The notes: generated from the sequence alone by a model not told the origin. Shown: positions 35,708-46,146, counted from the first letter of the stretch. The stretch is DNA of 64,000 nt from an uncultured Ruegeria sp. (GCF_947500045.1 NZ_CANMQQ010000005.1:186001-250000), one strand, 5' to 3'. Program-made: numbers and translations.

Positions 35708-36661
35708 TTAACGCAAACCTGCCCGTTCGGCAGCGCGGTCGATTGCGGCGGCTACTTCCGGCGCTGCGACGACCTGCGGCATATGTCCGATACCTTCCAG
35801 TTCGATCAGCTCAGCGCCGGGGATTTGTTCGACCAGCCTATCCGAATGCCAGCCCAGGCCCACAGTTGTATCGGCTGTCCCGTGGACGATTTCGGTATGT
35901 ACGGATATCTCGCCATAGCGGGGCTGAAGTTCGGTCACTTCATCCAGAAGATTAGCGCGTTGTTTGGCATTTGCATGCATCGAAGCGCGGCGCATGGTCA
36001 GACCCGGCCCGAAATGCTCTGCATACCCCTTAGGTGCTTTTTGAGGGGCGAACACCTGGTCCAAAGCCTTTGTGACATACCAGTCGGGAACAAACGCACT
36101 GACAAGGGGCAGAGCCAAAGCGTCGCCTATTGTTGTCGCCCCGACCGTGTTGAACGCATCTAGCGGAGTTTCCCAAGGGATTGCCGCAGGGGCGATTAGA
36201 ACGAGGGCTGAGATATTGTCGGGCCTTGTAACTGCCCATGCCAGCGAGACTGATCCACCGTAGCTTTGCCCGGCTACAATTGGTCTTTCGGCGCCAAGTT
36301 TTGATGCAGCCTGTTGCAGGATTTCTGCTTGCTCAACAATGGTTTCACCGTTCGGGTTAAAGCTTTCTGAATACCCTAGGCCCGGGCGGTCAAATACGAT
36401 GACGCGATAGTTTTCAGCCAAGATGGGTGCCAACGCAAAGGTCATATCGCGCGTGTTCCCGCTTGATCCGTGAATCAACACGACATCCGGGCCTTTACCC
36501 ATCACTACGGCATGCACCGCAACCCCATCAACATCGACGATCTGCCCTTCAGGCGGGAACGAGGCCTCGGCGCTGTTTTCACGTTGTGCGCTGCGCCATG
36601 CGGTGACAACAGCGAGGCCAACAAGCGCGATGCCGAGTGATATCAGGAACTTACTGGCCAA
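35708..36661 (-). CDS. Membrane-anchored alpha/beta hydrolase
   Basis: 317 residues with an N-terminal hydrophobic anchor ([22 protein letters not shown]), so the enzyme probably sits on the periplasmic face. The fold shows [16 protein letters not shown] (oxyanion region), the nucleophile elbow GQSYGG (Ser), and the catalytic His in GIGHMPQVV. The Asp lies in the [10 protein letters not shown] segment. The start overlaps the metA end by 11 bases on the same strand, so it is translated from the metA transcript. The substrate is unknown, and no link to methionine is established. Confidence 0.85.
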   Translation of the reverse strand: MASKFLISLGIALVGLAVVTAWRSAQRENSAEASFPPEGQIVDVDGVAVHAVVMGKGPDVVLIHGSSGNTRDMTFALAPILAENYRVIVFDRPGLGYSESFNPNGETIVEQAEILQQAASKLGAERPIVAGQSYGGSVSLAWAVTRPDNISALVLIAPAAIPWETPLDAFNTVGATTIGDALALPLVSAFVPDWYVTKALDQVFAPQKAPKGYAEHFGPGLTMRRASMHANAKQRANLLDEVTELQPRYGEISVHTEIVHGTADTTVGLGWHSDRLVEQIPGAELIELEGIGHMPQVVAAPEVAAAIDRAAERAGLR

Positions 36662-37568
36662 TTTTATTCATATCAAACGGGGTTGTCTGATAGATGGAGT
36701 TGATCCAGTTGCCATAAAGCAGATGCGCGTGACTGCGCCACCGGTTCTGCGGCTGCTGACTTGGATCATCTTCCGGGTAATAGTTTATCGGGACATTGAT
36801 CGGTGTGCCATTTGCGACGTCGCGGTCATACTCCTGCTTGAGCGTATCGCTGTCATACTCGAAGTGGTTGAAGATATAGAGCGCGCGATGCGCCGGGTCT
36901 TCAATCAGGCAGGGGCCAACATCATCGCTGCCAAGCAGCGTGATCAAATCTGGCACCGCGTCGATCTCGTATTGCCGCATCTCTGTCCAGCGGCTGACCG
37001 GAATTACGCAATCATCAGAGAACCCGCGCAAAAATGGCGATGCGGGTGCAAGATTTCTGTGCCGGAAACACCCGAAAGCCTTTGCATCCAACATATGCTT
37101 CTCGACGTCATGGAAATGGTTGATCATCGCCATGCCACCCCAGCAAACGCCGAAGGTGGAATGCACATTGGTCTGTGTCCACTCGAACACTTCACGGATT
37201 TCATTCCAGTATGTGACATCCGTGAAGCCCAGATGCTCGATCGGTGCACCTGTGATGATCAGGCCGTCAAACTTCTGGTCCTTGACCTCCTGAAAAGGCC
37301 GATAAAACTCGGCCATATGCGCGGCTGCTGTGTTCTTGGTCTGATGTTCGGTCATGCGGATCAGCGACAGATCGATCTGCAAAGGCGTAGCACCGATCAG
37401 ACGCGCGAACTGGTTCTCGGTTTGGATCTTCTTGGGCATCAGATTCAACAGACCGATCCGCAAAGGGCGAATATCCTGCCGTGCGGCCTGATCTTCGGCC
37501 ATGACCATGACGCCCTCATTTGTCAGGACATCAAAAGCAGGCAGGTCGGAAGGGATTTTGATTGGCAT
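36651..37568 (-). CDS. metA: Homoserine O-acyltransferase (MetA), probably acetyl type
   Basis: First committed enzyme of methionine synthesis from homoserine. The 305-residue protein has the catalytic Cys142 in [22 protein letters not shown], and the catalytic His in YIFNHFEYD. Residue 111 in the GAPIEHLGF segment is Glu. In characterised MetA proteins Glu at this position favours acetyl-CoA and Gly favours succinyl-CoA, so acetylation is predicted. Only 38 bases separate it from the upstream gene, too few for the SAM-II riboswitch that precedes metA in many alphaproteobacteria. Confidence 0.92.
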   Translation of the reverse strand: MPIKIPSDLPAFDVLTNEGVMVMAEDQAARQDIRPLRIGLLNLMPKKIQTENQFARLIGATPLQIDLSLIRMTEHQTKNTAAAHMAEFYRPFQEVKDQKFDGLIITGAPIEHLGFTDVTYWNEIREVFEWTQTNVHSTFGVCWGGMAMINHFHDVEKHMLDAKAFGCFRHRNLAPASPFLRGFSDDCVIPVSRWTEMRQYEIDAVPDLITLLGSDDVGPCLIEDPAHRALYIFNHFEYDSDTLKQEYDRDVANGTPINVPINYYPEDDPSQQPQNRWRSHAHLLYGNWINSIYQTTPFDMNKIGQ

Positions 37569-37606
37569 TTTATCACGCTGTTGAAACTGCGAAAGAAGTT
37601 TGGAAC

Positions 37607-38479
37607 TTAGGCGGGGTTGGTTCGGGTCTCAAGAGTGCGCTCGATCAACTCATCGAAATCACCACTGTCACGCACCTTTGCAATATCGTCGGCGGCGATC
37701 GTGACACCCCAGTTTCGCGCCATCGCCTCATATCGCGGCTGACGATGCGCCAGCGCTTGCGCATAGGTCCAGCGGATGAAAGCGTCTGGATCAACTTCGG
37801 CACCCGAACAGCCATTGAGGGCAAGGTATTCAGTCCAAACACGCTTTAAGAACTCGGCCTGATAAGACATCGGTTTTGGCGCCTTATCAAAGCGCCTGAT
37901 CAGCTCTTCCGTATGCGCCTCGTCGCCCTTGATCCAGATCATCAGCGTCTGACCTGACAATTCAGTCAGTATCTGATCGTTCGGATCATCGGGTTCGGCC
38001 CACTCGCAGATGGACCCGCCCGTATCGCAGATAAAGTGCGGATAGCTGTAAAGACGCTGGGCACGGTCGATGAAATACTTGGTATCCAGCAGAGCGTGTA
38101 TTTCGGCCAGTCGGAACTGTTCCTGCCGTGTGTGGTATTCCGAGATTTCGAGGCCGCCCAACTCAGGATTGCCAGGTTTGCCCAAATAGGCTGAAACCGG
38201 GGTCAGGTTCTCGAACGTAATGTTCGAACCTATATAGATCGAATCTGACAACAACAGATCGCGCAGAAAGGGGACCTTCATCGCTTCGGCCTTGGCGTTG
38301 TCTGTGATGTATTCGCCCATATAGCGTGTCCCGATCCGGTAATCGATCGAGTAGTGGAACCAATCCCCGGCATCTCGCAAGGTGTTCGAGACATAGGATT
38401 TTCCCAACCCGGACATGCCGAAGAACAACACTTTCTTACGCGCAGCTTCGCGCCAGTCCTTTGACGAGTTGTAGATCAT
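37607..38479 (-). CDS. P-loop ATPase of unknown role
   Basis: 290 residues. The P-loop [18 protein letters not shown] is at about residues 17-34, and [16 protein letters not shown] carries an Asp that could be Walker B. Otherwise the sequence is acidic and hydrophilic ([19 protein letters not shown]) with no membrane segment or further known domain. It fits the loose group of conserved Rhodobacterales ATPases annotated as hypothetical. It shares a strand with metA 38 bases downstream. Its function is unknown. Confidence 0.75.
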   Translation of the reverse strand: MIYNSSKDWREAARKKVLFFGMSGLGKSYVSNTLRDAGDWFHYSIDYRIGTRYMGEYITDNAKAEAMKVPFLRDLLLSDSIYIGSNITFENLTPVSAYLGKPGNPELGGLEISEYHTRQEQFRLAEIHALLDTKYFIDRAQRLYSYPHFICDTGGSICEWAEPDDPNDQILTELSGQTLMIWIKGDEAHTEELIRRFDKAPKPMSYQAEFLKRVWTEYLALNGCSGAEVDPDAFIRWTYAQALAHRQPRYEAMARNWGVTIAADDIAKVRDSGDFDELIERTLETRTNPA

Positions 38480-38673
38480 GGTCCACCGTCCCTTGTTTTG
38501 ACCTAGCTAAAACGGGGCGCTGGCGGCGTCAATCGCATCGGTTGGATCGCCAGAGCGCTGACATAGCCAATTGCGAAAGTGTTCAATATCGCAAGGTACG
38601 CAGCTTGGAAATTCTGATGCGCCTGGAGAATTGGCGCTGATACTAATCCAGACTGCGTGGTTCTTAGCCAAAA

Positions 38674-38700
38674 AAAGCCCCGCCTGAAAGGCAGGGCTTT
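38674..38700 (-). terminator. Intrinsic terminator of the FadL-type gene
   Basis: On the minus strand the stem AAAGCCCTGCC / GGCGGGGCTTT (one G-U pair) with a 5-base loop is followed by a run of seven T. It lies 24 bases after the outer-membrane gene's stop. Confidence 0.88.
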
Positions 38701-38723
38701 GGTGATTGATCATCGTGCCGAGA

Positions 38724-39947
38724 TCAATTCAATGCGTAGGTCACCTGAAGGCCAACGCTCCATGCGCTATTGCCGGTAAAGGTCGCGCGGTTATCCGGCC
38801 CGGTGCCGTTTGCGGTGGCGTCACCGATATCAGTATAACGCACGCCGCCCGAGATTTTTGCTTTCTCAAGTGAGTATGTACCACCCAGCCCGATGCTCCA
38901 GAAACCATCTGTCGGTCCCAGGTTCGATACGGAGTTCCCCTGAGAGGTTTCGTAGCCAAGCGTTACTGCGCCCGAGAACTCATCAGTGAATTGGTAACCG
39001 AGACCAAGCGAATAAGTCCATGTCGCTTCTTCATAGTCGACAAGATTGATGCCGGTTAGGCCAGTATACACTGGTGGCGCATAGACAGTTTGCGGCCAAT
39101 CAACCCAGCGCACCGAACCAAACAGCAGAGTTTTAGGTGCAACACCCGTCTGGAAGTCGAGGTTGACGGACTGAGGTGTTACCACCTCGGTGGATGAATC
39201 TGCGCTGTTCCGGGCAATTTCGGGGAATGGATTGAATGCCAAGGAGTCATTAGACTCGGTCTGTGACAAATCATGTTTGATCTTAGAGTTGTACGTTAGC
39301 GCGACCCGGGCCGCGATATCGGGGCGCTCCCAAGCAACACCTACCACATAACCGAAATCGATTTCGGCATCGGTTTCAACGCGGTATCCGCCAGATGGAA
39401 ACGGCATTGTGCTAGCTCCGGCGATTGGTACCGATACGCTTGCTTTCAGCCGTTGCGCCCGGACACCACCAATTACGCTGAATCCGCTATCCAATTTATA
39501 CCGAAGCAGTGCTGTAATAGCGTCAGTGTCGGCCTTTGCCCTCAATACATCCTGGTTCGCGCCGGGCGGAAATGGAGGCGAGGAGCCTAAGACATTCTGT
39601 GATAGCGGGTAATCCGAAGAATAGTCGATATCCGCACCAAAGGGCTGATCGTAGACCAGTGCAAAATCGAGCTTTTCGGTCAATGATGTCTTGTAGGCCA
39701 GATGTGGCGTGAAGAAGCTGTTCGTAACATTGCCTGAGTCGACTTCTTCACCAAATGTTGGGCTGCCCGGGATCTGATCCTCCATCGATCCGCTGACATC
39801 GGGTTTGGTGTATCCCAACCGAAACTGTACGACAGAGCCTTCTTCAAACAGGATGTTGACGCCCTGACCGCTACGGTCCAGTCCGCCCGCCTGCGCGGTG
39901 GTTGCCCCGATGCACAACGCGCATGCGTGAAACAACGATCGTTTCAT
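38724..39947 (-). CDS. OmpP1/FadL family outer-membrane transport protein
   Basis: 407-residue barrel of the FadL/TodX family, which takes up hydrophobic compounds such as fatty acids or aromatics. The signal peptide MKRSLFHACALCIGATTAQA is followed by a mature sequence rich in Gly/Asn-Phe strands (SFFTPHLAYKTSLTEKLDFALVYD, DFGYVVGVAWERPDIAARVAL, IGLGGTYSLEKAKISGGVRY). The C-terminus is LQVTYALN, short of the usual final Phe. The substrate is unknown. A strong AGGGAGG ribosome site precedes it and a terminator ends it, so it is probably a single-gene unit. Confidence 0.88.
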   Translation of the reverse strand: MKRSLFHACALCIGATTAQAGGLDRSGQGVNILFEEGSVVQFRLGYTKPDVSGSMEDQIPGSPTFGEEVDSGNVTNSFFTPHLAYKTSLTEKLDFALVYDQPFGADIDYSSDYPLSQNVLGSSPPFPPGANQDVLRAKADTDAITALLRYKLDSGFSVIGGVRAQRLKASVSVPIAGASTMPFPSGGYRVETDAEIDFGYVVGVAWERPDIAARVALTYNSKIKHDLSQTESNDSLAFNPFPEIARNSADSSTEVVTPQSVNLDFQTGVAPKTLLFGSVRWVDWPQTVYAPPVYTGLTGINLVDYEEATWTYSLGLGYQFTDEFSGAVTLGYETSQGNSVSNLGPTDGFWSIGLGGTYSLEKAKISGGVRYTDIGDATANGTGPDNRATFTGNSAWSVGLQVTYALN

Positions 39948-40064
39948 ATATTCCTCCCTACACTGTCCAACGGCCGGTAATGCTCATCCCATCAAGCGCA
40001 TCCGGCCTTGTTACCGTCAGTTACTGTCTTAAACTTTAAAATTTGGTCAACTGGTGACCGAGCG

Positions 40065-40970
40065 TTACTTTGTATGAGCACGCTGCGCGGGTGTTGCGGA
40101 TTTACTACGATTTTCGGACCAAACGTTTAGGAATATCCCAGCAAAAATGACTGCCGCCCCCAATAACGTCCATTGATCCAGGGGTTCATGATAGAGAATC
40201 ATTCCCAATATCGCGATGGTTGGAAGGCGTGCGAAATCAAAGGGTACCACGATTGTCGCCGGTGCGATCGCAAGTGCATTGGTGATGCAATAATGCGCAA
40301 ACAGACCTGCCACGCCCACCAGCAAAAGGAATGGGACGGTATCCGCGTTGGGCAATGTCACCTGCCCATCAATCGCTGAGGCGACCAAACCCAGCGCGGC
40401 TTGCATCAAGGTTAACCAGAACATGATGCAGCCGATGCTGACGATACGCGTGAGGGATTTCGTTGTAATTGTCGTCAATGCGAAGAGAATCGCCGACAGT
40501 GCGGCGGCTATTACGCCGGGGCTAAGTGAGGCCTCACCCGGCTGTGCCACAATCAATATCCCGACAAATCCGATCAAGGCCGAGGTCAGCCGCAAGGCAG
40601 TCAACCGTTCGTTCAACAACAACGGAGAGAGGAGTATCACCCAGATCGGCTGCGTGAACTCCAGTGCGAAAACCTGCGCAAGAGGAATGACCGTGACCGC
40701 ATAGAACCAGAGGTTCTGCCCGGTAAAGTGCAGCACGTTTCGTACCCCGTGCAGATCAAGGCGCTTGGTCGTCACCTGATGCCATTTGCGGGATACAGTA
40801 AGGAAAAAGGCGACGATGCAGATCCCGACGAGGCTGCGGTAGAACATGATTTCAAATGTGTCGTGGGTAACGCTTAGTTCACGCCCGGCAATCGCCATGG
40901 ATGAGAATGAGGCAATAGCCCCTGTCATCCAAAGCGCGGCCTTGCCGATTTGCATTGAATTGCTGCCCAT
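40065..40970 (-). CDS. DMT/EamA family transporter
   Basis: Inner-membrane exporter with ten predicted helices and two EamA repeats. The start at 40970 gives MGSNSMQIGKAALWMTGAIAS; a longer frame from 41075 reads through sequence without membrane character and is likely untranslated. Typical features are EFTQPIWVILLSPLLLNERL in repeat 1 and FARLPTIAILGMILYHEPLD in repeat 2. The family exports metabolites such as amino acids or nucleosides; the substrate is unknown. A 5' leader of about 100 bases includes an AT-rich stretch (41076-41150). Confidence 0.85.
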   Translation of the reverse strand: MGSNSMQIGKAALWMTGAIASFSSMAIAGRELSVTHDTFEIMFYRSLVGICIVAFFLTVSRKWHQVTTKRLDLHGVRNVLHFTGQNLWFYAVTVIPLAQVFALEFTQPIWVILLSPLLLNERLTALRLTSALIGFVGILIVAQPGEASLSPGVIAAALSAILFALTTITTKSLTRIVSIGCIMFWLTLMQAALGLVASAIDGQVTLPNADTVPFLLLVGVAGLFAHYCITNALAIAPATIVVPFDFARLPTIAILGMILYHEPLDQWTLLGAAVIFAGIFLNVWSENRSKSATPAQRAHTK

Positions 40971-41200
40971 GATGTCTTGTTCACGTTCTGATGTTTGACG
41001 GGCAGAATAGATGGTGTTTTGCGTGGTGATGCAATCACTAACGAGCCCGCGGGGATTCTCGAACAATTGGCTCAATTGACTATTATCTCAGTTTTTCGCA
41101 GATCGAATTATTGTTATATATTAGTTTCTTGCGACTTATATCTAAGGCGAAGACATGAAAGTAGATGACGAGCGGCCTTGTGAATGAAACCTGTGCCGAA

Positions 41201-41779
41201 CTAATGTTTGCTCAGGATACCCCCACTCAGAACATAGCGATCCCCGCTATGGGTGCAGACAATTTCGCCATCGCCGGACAGAGGCAGATCAAGCTGCTCA
41301 CCATACTCGCTCATCCAGCCGATTTGTTTTGCCGCAACTCCAACCATCAGCGCATAGGGCTTCACGTCCGCATTGACCACGGCACCCGCGCCGACAAACG
41401 CGAACTCTCCGATGGTTACGCCGCAAATAATGGTTGAATTGGCGCCAAGAGTGGCACCTCTCTTGACCAGAGTGTTGCGATATTCGTCTTTTCTTTCGAT
41501 CAATGAGCGCGGATTATAGACGTTGGTGAAAACCATGCTTGGACCGCAAAACACACCTTCTTCCAATATGATATTGTCGTAGATCGAGACATTGTTCTGC
41601 ACTTTGCAATTGTCGCCGATGACGACTTTATTGCCAACAAACACGTTCTGTCCAAGTGAGATATTGGAACCAAGCTTGGCACCGCCGCAGATATGCACCC
41701 AATGCCAGATTCTGCAGCCGCCTCCTATTTGTGCGCCATCATCGATTATTGCTGTTTCGTGTACCGAGTAGTTGCTCAT
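41201..41779 (-). CDS. Left-handed beta-helix acetyltransferase (WbpD-like)
   Basis: Hexapeptide-repeat acyltransferase of 192 residues from ATG 41779 ([15 protein letters not shown]). Imperfect hexads are clear in [40 protein letters not shown] and [39 protein letters not shown] continues the helix. It resembles N-acetyltransferases of UDP-3-amino-glucuronate type used in O-antigen or capsule sugars. Uncommonly, no other glycan gene is present in the window. It lies 56 bases downstream of guaA on the same strand, probably unrelated in role. Confidence 0.83.
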   Translation of the reverse strand: MSNYSVHETAIIDDGAQIGGGCRIWHWVHICGGAKLGSNISLGQNVFVGNKVVIGDNCKVQNNVSIYDNIILEEGVFCGPSMVFTNVYNPRSLIERKDEYRNTLVKRGATLGANSTIICGVTIGEFAFVGAGAVVNADVKPYALMVGVAAKQIGWMSEYGEQLDLPLSGDGEIVCTHSGDRYVLSGGILSKH

Positions 41780-41835
41780 CGATTTGTCCTTCGCCCGCAA
41801 ACATTGCATCTTTTCAGCGCTTTAAATGAGGTTGG

Positions 41836-43395
41836 TTATTCCCACTCAATGGTTCCGGGGGGTTTCGACGTGATGTCGTAGGTGCATCGGTTGATGCCCT
41901 TGACCTCATTAATAATACGCGTCGCAGTTTCGCCCAGGAATTCGTGACTGAACGGATAGTAATCCGCCGTCATTCCATCAACCGAAGTCACCGCGCGCAG
42001 GGCACAGGCGTAATCATATGTCCGGCCATCCCCCATAACGCCGACCGTGCGAACGGGAAGGATGGCGACAAAGGCCTGCCAGATATCATCGTACAGGCCA
42101 TGTTTGCGGATCTGATCGATATAGATCGCATCAGCCTCACGCAGGATCTCGAGTTTTTCGCGCGTGATTTCTCCGGGACAGCGGATCGCAAGGCCGGGGC
42201 CGGGGAAAGGATGGCGACCGATGAAACTGTCGGGCAAACCAAGCTCGTGGCCCAAGGCGCGAACTTCATCCTTGAACAGTTCACGAAGGGGTTCGACAAG
42301 CTTAAGGCCCATTTTCTCGGGCAATCCGCCCACATTGTGGTGCGATTTGATGGTGACCGATGGACCGCCTGAGAACGAGACGGATTCGATCACATCGGGG
42401 TACAAGGTACCTTGTGCAAGAAACTCTGCGCCTTCGATTGTGTCGGCATGTTTCTGAAATACGTCGATGAACAGCTTTCCGATGATCTTGCGTTTGGTTT
42501 CGGGGTCGCTTTGCCCGTCCAACTCGCCCAGAAACAGGTCGCTTTCGTCTGCGTGAATCAATTGGATATTGTAGTTGTCGCGGAACATCCCGACGACTTC
42601 CGTCGCCTCGTTTTTGCGCAGCAAGCCGTGGTCAACGAATACACAGGTCAGTTGATCACCAATAGCTTCGTGGATCAGCATTGCCGCAACCGAACTGTCG
42701 ACGCCGCCCGACAGGCCGCAGATGACCTTTTTATCTCCGACCTGTTCGCGGATTGTCGCGATCATCTGTTCGCGATAGGCGCCCATGGTCCAGTCGCCCT
42801 TGAACCCGGCCAGTTTGACAAAGTTCTCGTAGAGTTTTGCGCCTTTGGGTGTGTGGTGCACCTCGGGGTGGAACTGCACCGCATAGAAATGGCGCGACGG
42901 ATCAGCGGTGATGGCAAAGGGCGCGTTGGGCGAGGTACCAAAGACCTCAAAACCCGGTGCGATTTCGCTGACGTGGTCGCCGTGACTCATCCAGACCTGT
43001 TCGTCCCCGTCGGCAAACCAGCCGTCCAGGATGTCGAGCTTGTCCTGAGGCGTGACAAAAGCGCGACCGAACTCTGCGGTACCGTGGCCGCTTTCGACCT
43101 TGCCGCCCAGTTGATGCATCATCACCTGTTGGCCATAACAAATGCCCAAGATGGGAACGCCGTAATCAAAAATTTCCTGCGGAACGCGCGGCGAGCCTTC
43201 GCGTGTTACGCTGTCCGGACCACCGGAAAAGATCACGGCGCGAGGCGCAAAATCGCGCACAACCTCCATCGTGACATTCTGGTAGGGGTGGATTTCGCAA
43301 TAGACGTTCAGTTCGCGCAGGCGGCGGGCGATAAGCTGTGTCACCTGGCTGCCGAAGTCGATGATCAGAAGGCGGTCGTGGGATGCTTGTGTCAT
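41836..43395 (-). CDS. guaA: GMP synthase (glutamine-hydrolysing)
   Basis: Converts XMP to GMP using glutamine and ATP. The 519-residue protein has the glutaminase domain first, with the catalytic Cys in [15 protein letters not shown] and His/Glu near [11 protein letters not shown]. The ATP-pyrophosphatase loop [20 protein letters not shown] starts near residue 225, and the C-terminus ends in the family's GTIEWE. Length is normal. It is the only purine synthesis gene in this block; hpt, a salvage gene, lies 9 kb away. Confidence 0.95.
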   Translation of the reverse strand: MTQASHDRLLIIDFGSQVTQLIARRLRELNVYCEIHPYQNVTMEVVRDFAPRAVIFSGGPDSVTREGSPRVPQEIFDYGVPILGICYGQQVMMHQLGGKVESGHGTAEFGRAFVTPQDKLDILDGWFADGDEQVWMSHGDHVSEIAPGFEVFGTSPNAPFAITADPSRHFYAVQFHPEVHHTPKGAKLYENFVKLAGFKGDWTMGAYREQMIATIREQVGDKKVICGLSGGVDSSVAAMLIHEAIGDQLTCVFVDHGLLRKNEATEVVGMFRDNYNIQLIHADESDLFLGELDGQSDPETKRKIIGKLFIDVFQKHADTIEGAEFLAQGTLYPDVIESVSFSGGPSVTIKSHHNVGGLPEKMGLKLVEPLRELFKDEVRALGHELGLPDSFIGRHPFPGPGLAIRCPGEITREKLEILREADAIYIDQIRKHGLYDDIWQAFVAILPVRTVGVMGDGRTYDYACALRAVTSVDGMTADYYPFSHEFLGETATRIINEVKGINRCTYDITSKPPGTIEWE

Positions 43396-43486
43396 GACTG
43401 GCTATTAGGTCGCATACCTTGCTTGTGCAAGCGCTATGACGTCAAATAACCCGTGTGAATCTGGTTTGTTCTGGGGGATGTGCGAT

Positions 43487-43927
43487 ATGCAGGCGCTAAG
43501 CATCAGGGTGGCGGTGTTGGACGATGCCGACGCTATTCGAACATGTCTCGGCAGTGCCTATGCGGCGTCCATGCAGGAGATCGCTGATTTGCCCGACGTA
43601 ACAAGCGGGATTCAAGACGATATCAGATTGCGTCAGGTTGTGATTGCCGAAGCAGCTGCGCAGCTGTTGGGTGTCATCGTGTTTGACCGGCTGCCGGACG
43701 CGGTGAAGATATTCAACCTAGGTGTTTCTTCGGAGGCACAAGGTCGTGGGGTTGCGCGTCAGTTGCTTGATGCAGCCGAGGCCTTCGCCGATGAATCCGA
43801 TTTGTCGATCCTGCGGCTGAGCACCCATCGCCTGATGTCGGGTACCCGCGCGATGTATCTCCATCTGGGTTGGCGTGAGGTCGATGCAACTGGCAATACG
43901 ATACTTATGGAAAAGCATCTGTCTTGA
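43487..43927 (+). CDS. GNAT family N-acetyltransferase
   Basis: 146 residues from ATG 43487, with GGGGG nine bases upstream; an ATG at 43478 is an alternative. The acetyl-CoA motif is seen in LGVSSEAQGRGVARQLLDAAEAF, with RGVARQL as the pyrophosphate loop. LSTHRLMSGTRAMYLHLGWREV matches the C-terminal part of the fold. The substrate is unknown. It is divergent from guaA across a gap of 91 bases that contains the guaA start side. Confidence 0.78.
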   Translation: MQALSIRVAVLDDADAIRTCLGSAYAASMQEIADLPDVTSGIQDDIRLRQVVIAEAAAQLLGVIVFDRLPDAVKIFNLGVSSEAQGRGVARQLLDAAEAFADESDLSILRLSTHRLMSGTRAMYLHLGWREVDATGNTILMEKHLS

Positions 43928-44060
43928 TGTTGATTACAGCTGTTGCCCGGTTATCGGAGTGCATGTCGCTTTTTCCCCGATAGCGCCGTAATCTACCTCT
44001 GGCGACGTTGGTCGTTGATGTAACACGCTTATCAAACCAACCATTCAACGGGATTTTCTC

Positions 44061-45605
44061 ATGGCAGAGGCAAACACCCGGCGCAGGGCACGAGGGGGCG
44101 GTGGTGCCGCCCGTCGGGCCGAGCGTACGGCGGTCAAGATCGAAACCGCGAAATACATCGAACGCAACATTCCGAATTTCGAGGTCTTGAACGAAGAGGC
44201 ACTGGAAATCATCGAAGCCAATGCGGAAACCGTATTGGCCGAGATCGGTGTGAATTTCGTTGACAATCCAGCCGCGCTGGAGCGTTGGCGCGATGCCGGT
44301 GCCGACGTCAATGGCGAACGTGTGCGCCTGCCGCGTGGCCTGGCACGCGAGTTGATCAAGACCGCCCCCAGCGAGTTCACTCAGCACGCCCGCGACCCCG
44401 CGAAATCAGTGGTGATTGGCGGCCGAAACCTGGTGCTGGCCCCGGTCTATGGCCCGCCCTTTGTGCGTGATGCGCAAGGTGGACGCCGCTATGCGACCAT
44501 GGACGATTTCAACAAGTTCGTGAAACTGGGCTATATGTCCAAGTGGCTGCATCATTCGGGCGGCACTGTCTGTGAGCCGACGGATATTCCGGTGAACAAA
44601 CGCCACCTGGATATGCTGATGGCGCATATGACCCTGTCGGACAAGCCGTTCATGGGGTCGGTCACTGATCCCAGCCGGGCACAGGATTCGGTCGAGATGT
44701 GCGAGATTCTGTTCGGCAAGGAGTTCGTGCAGAACAATACCGTCATGACCTCGCTGACCAACATCAACTCACCGATGACATTTGATGATGTGATGATGGG
44801 CTCACTTGAGGTCTACGCAAAAAACAATCAGGCCTGCATCATCTCACCCTTTATCGTCGGCGGGGCCATGGCTCCGGTTTCGGTTGCTGGTACGTTGACT
44901 CAGGTTCTGGCCGAGGTAATGGCGGGTGTGGCTTACAGCCAGATCATCCGTCCGGGTGCCCCGGCGATTTTTGGTGCCTTCGTTTCGTCGATCGACATGA
45001 ATTCGGGTGCGCCAACATTCGGGACACCTGAGGCGTCCAATGTGACCTACGGGGCGGGTCAGCTGGCACGCCGTCTGGGTTTGCCGTTCCGTTCGGCTGG
45101 TTCTTTCTGCGGCTCGAAGCTACCCGATGCGCAGGCAGCCTATGAGACCGCGAACTCTCTGAATATGGGGCTGCTGTCAGGTGTGAATTTCATGCTGCAC
45201 TCCTGCGGTTGGCTCGAAGGCGGTTTGGTCGCGGATTTCGAAAAGTTTGTCATGGACGCCGACCAGCTGGGTGTTTTGCACGGTCTGGCCAAAGGTGTAA
45301 CCTATGACGAAGATGCGCAGGCGATGGATGCCATTCGCGAGGTCGGTCCCGGAGGCCATTATCTAGGCTGCGCCCACACGCAGGCGAACTTCAAGGAAGC
45401 GTTCTGGAAGTCCGACTTGCTGGACTACAAACCGTTTGAGACCTGGGAAGAAGAGGGCGCCCGCGATACACAGACGCTTGCGTCGGCGCGGGTTGAACAT
45501 CTGCTGGCCAACTACCAGCAGCCGCAGCTTGATCCGGATGTAAAGGCGGCTTTGGACGCGTATGTCGCTGAAAAGAAAGCATCCATGCCGGATGCCTTCA
45601 CCTGA
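44061..45605 (+). CDS. MttB-like trimethylamine methyltransferase family protein (non-pyrrolysine)
   Basis: 514 residues, single uninterrupted frame, with no in-frame UAG that would encode pyrrolysine. It matches the MttB superfamily (SPFIVGGAMAPVSVAGTLTQVL, FGAFVSSIDMNSGAPTFGTPE, SCGWLEGGL). Such non-Pyl members include MtgB, a glycine betaine methyltransferase, but the substrate here is not determined. The N-terminus is basic (RRRARGGGGAARRAERT). No corrinoid protein or methyltransferase-activation gene lies nearby. Its stop touches the convergent DUF6477 gene's stop, with no base between. Confidence 0.85.
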   Translation: MAEANTRRRARGGGGAARRAERTAVKIETAKYIERNIPNFEVLNEEALEIIEANAETVLAEIGVNFVDNPAALERWRDAGADVNGERVRLPRGLARELIKTAPSEFTQHARDPAKSVVIGGRNLVLAPVYGPPFVRDAQGGRRYATMDDFNKFVKLGYMSKWLHHSGGTVCEPTDIPVNKRHLDMLMAHMTLSDKPFMGSVTDPSRAQDSVEMCEILFGKEFVQNNTVMTSLTNINSPMTFDDVMMGSLEVYAKNNQACIISPFIVGGAMAPVSVAGTLTQVLAEVMAGVAYSQIIRPGAPAIFGAFVSSIDMNSGAPTFGTPEASNVTYGAGQLARRLGLPFRSAGSFCGSKLPDAQAAYETANSLNMGLLSGVNFMLHSCGWLEGGLVADFEKFVMDADQLGVLHGLAKGVTYDEDAQAMDAIREVGPGGHYLGCAHTQANFKEAFWKSDLLDYKPFETWEEEGARDTQTLASARVEHLLANYQQPQLDPDVKAALDAYVAEKKASMPDAFT

Positions 45606-45905
45606 TCACTGATACTGCGCGGCGCGACTGGCCTGATACAGTTGCGCCTCGCCATTCAATGCAATCAGTAAATCCAGATGACGCACCAGTGAATAGGCTG
45701 CGTCTTCTTCGATGCGTTGTGCGTTGATTTCCCGCTCCAGTTCTAAAAGTCGGATCAGTGCTGCGCCTGTGCCAGGTATTGATCCATATCCAAGAAGGCG
45801 CTGCAGGTGGCGGTCGCGATTATAGTCCCGCGCCCCGATCTTGGCGGCACGGGCCAGCAATCGAGGGCGGCGGAGTGTGGTGATCATGGTCGTCAGGTCC
45901 TGCAC
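45606..45905 (-). CDS. DUF6477 family protein
   Basis: 99 residues from a GTG at 45905 (MQDLTTMITTLRRPRLLARAA), preceded by AAAGGA nine bases upstream; an ATG further up would extend it. It is a basic, Arg-rich protein matching the small Rhodobacterales family DUF6477 by N-terminal pattern. No membrane segment is seen. It is divergent from the DUF6456 gene across about 240 bases. Function is unknown. Confidence 0.72.
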   Translation of the reverse strand: MQDLTTMITTLRRPRLLARAAKIGARDYNRDRHLQRLLGYGSIPGTGAALIRLLELEREINAQRIEEDAAYSLVRHLDLLIALNGEAQLYQASRAAQYQ

Positions 45906-46017
45906 GGCAGCATTCCTTTGCATTCGGTTTCGGTGCCGAAAATGTGACACAACCTAAGCGGGTGTTGCCTTGACGTGGATCGCCCCGAACTATGGTTTCA
46001 CCACTGTTTATCTTTTT

Positions 46018-46099
46018 GAATCAATTCTGCTCTGAGCTGTCTGTGATTAACGAACGAGTAACGAAAGCACCTCTAGTTAGATTTGGTTAACTAAGAATC
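46018..46099. promoter_or_regulatory. Two GANTC sites and a CtrA-like half-match upstream of the DUF6456 gene
   Basis: GAATC sites lie at 46018-46022 and 46095-46099. TTAA-N7-GTAA lies at 46047-46061, matching seven of the eight fixed bases of the CtrA consensus TTAA-N7-TTAA. GANTC is the CcrM methylation site. Chance matches are common in AT-rich intergenic DNA, so this is weak. Confidence 0.3.
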
Positions 46100-46146
46100 C
46101 GACGGCTAAAACTGTCAGTTTGTTTTGTCGACAAGGGCGAAGAAAT

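Noticed and set aside
37569..37606. SAM-II riboswitch upstream of metA
   Set aside because: Only 38 bases separate metA from the upstream gene and the expected pseudoknot bases are not visible.
36603..37610. A 335-codon plus-strand frame
   Set aside because: It is antisense to metA, whose catalytic residues are intact.
38507..38713. Small minus-strand frame of 68 codons between the ATPase and FadL-type genes
   Set aside because: It begins inside the FadL terminator, has no ribosome site and no recognisable sequence features.
42412..43449. A 345-codon plus-strand frame
   Set aside because: It is antisense to guaA and lacks any domain of its own.
44061..45605. Pyrrolysine-containing MttB
   Set aside because: The frame is open throughout with no in-frame TAG, and no pyl genes are present.
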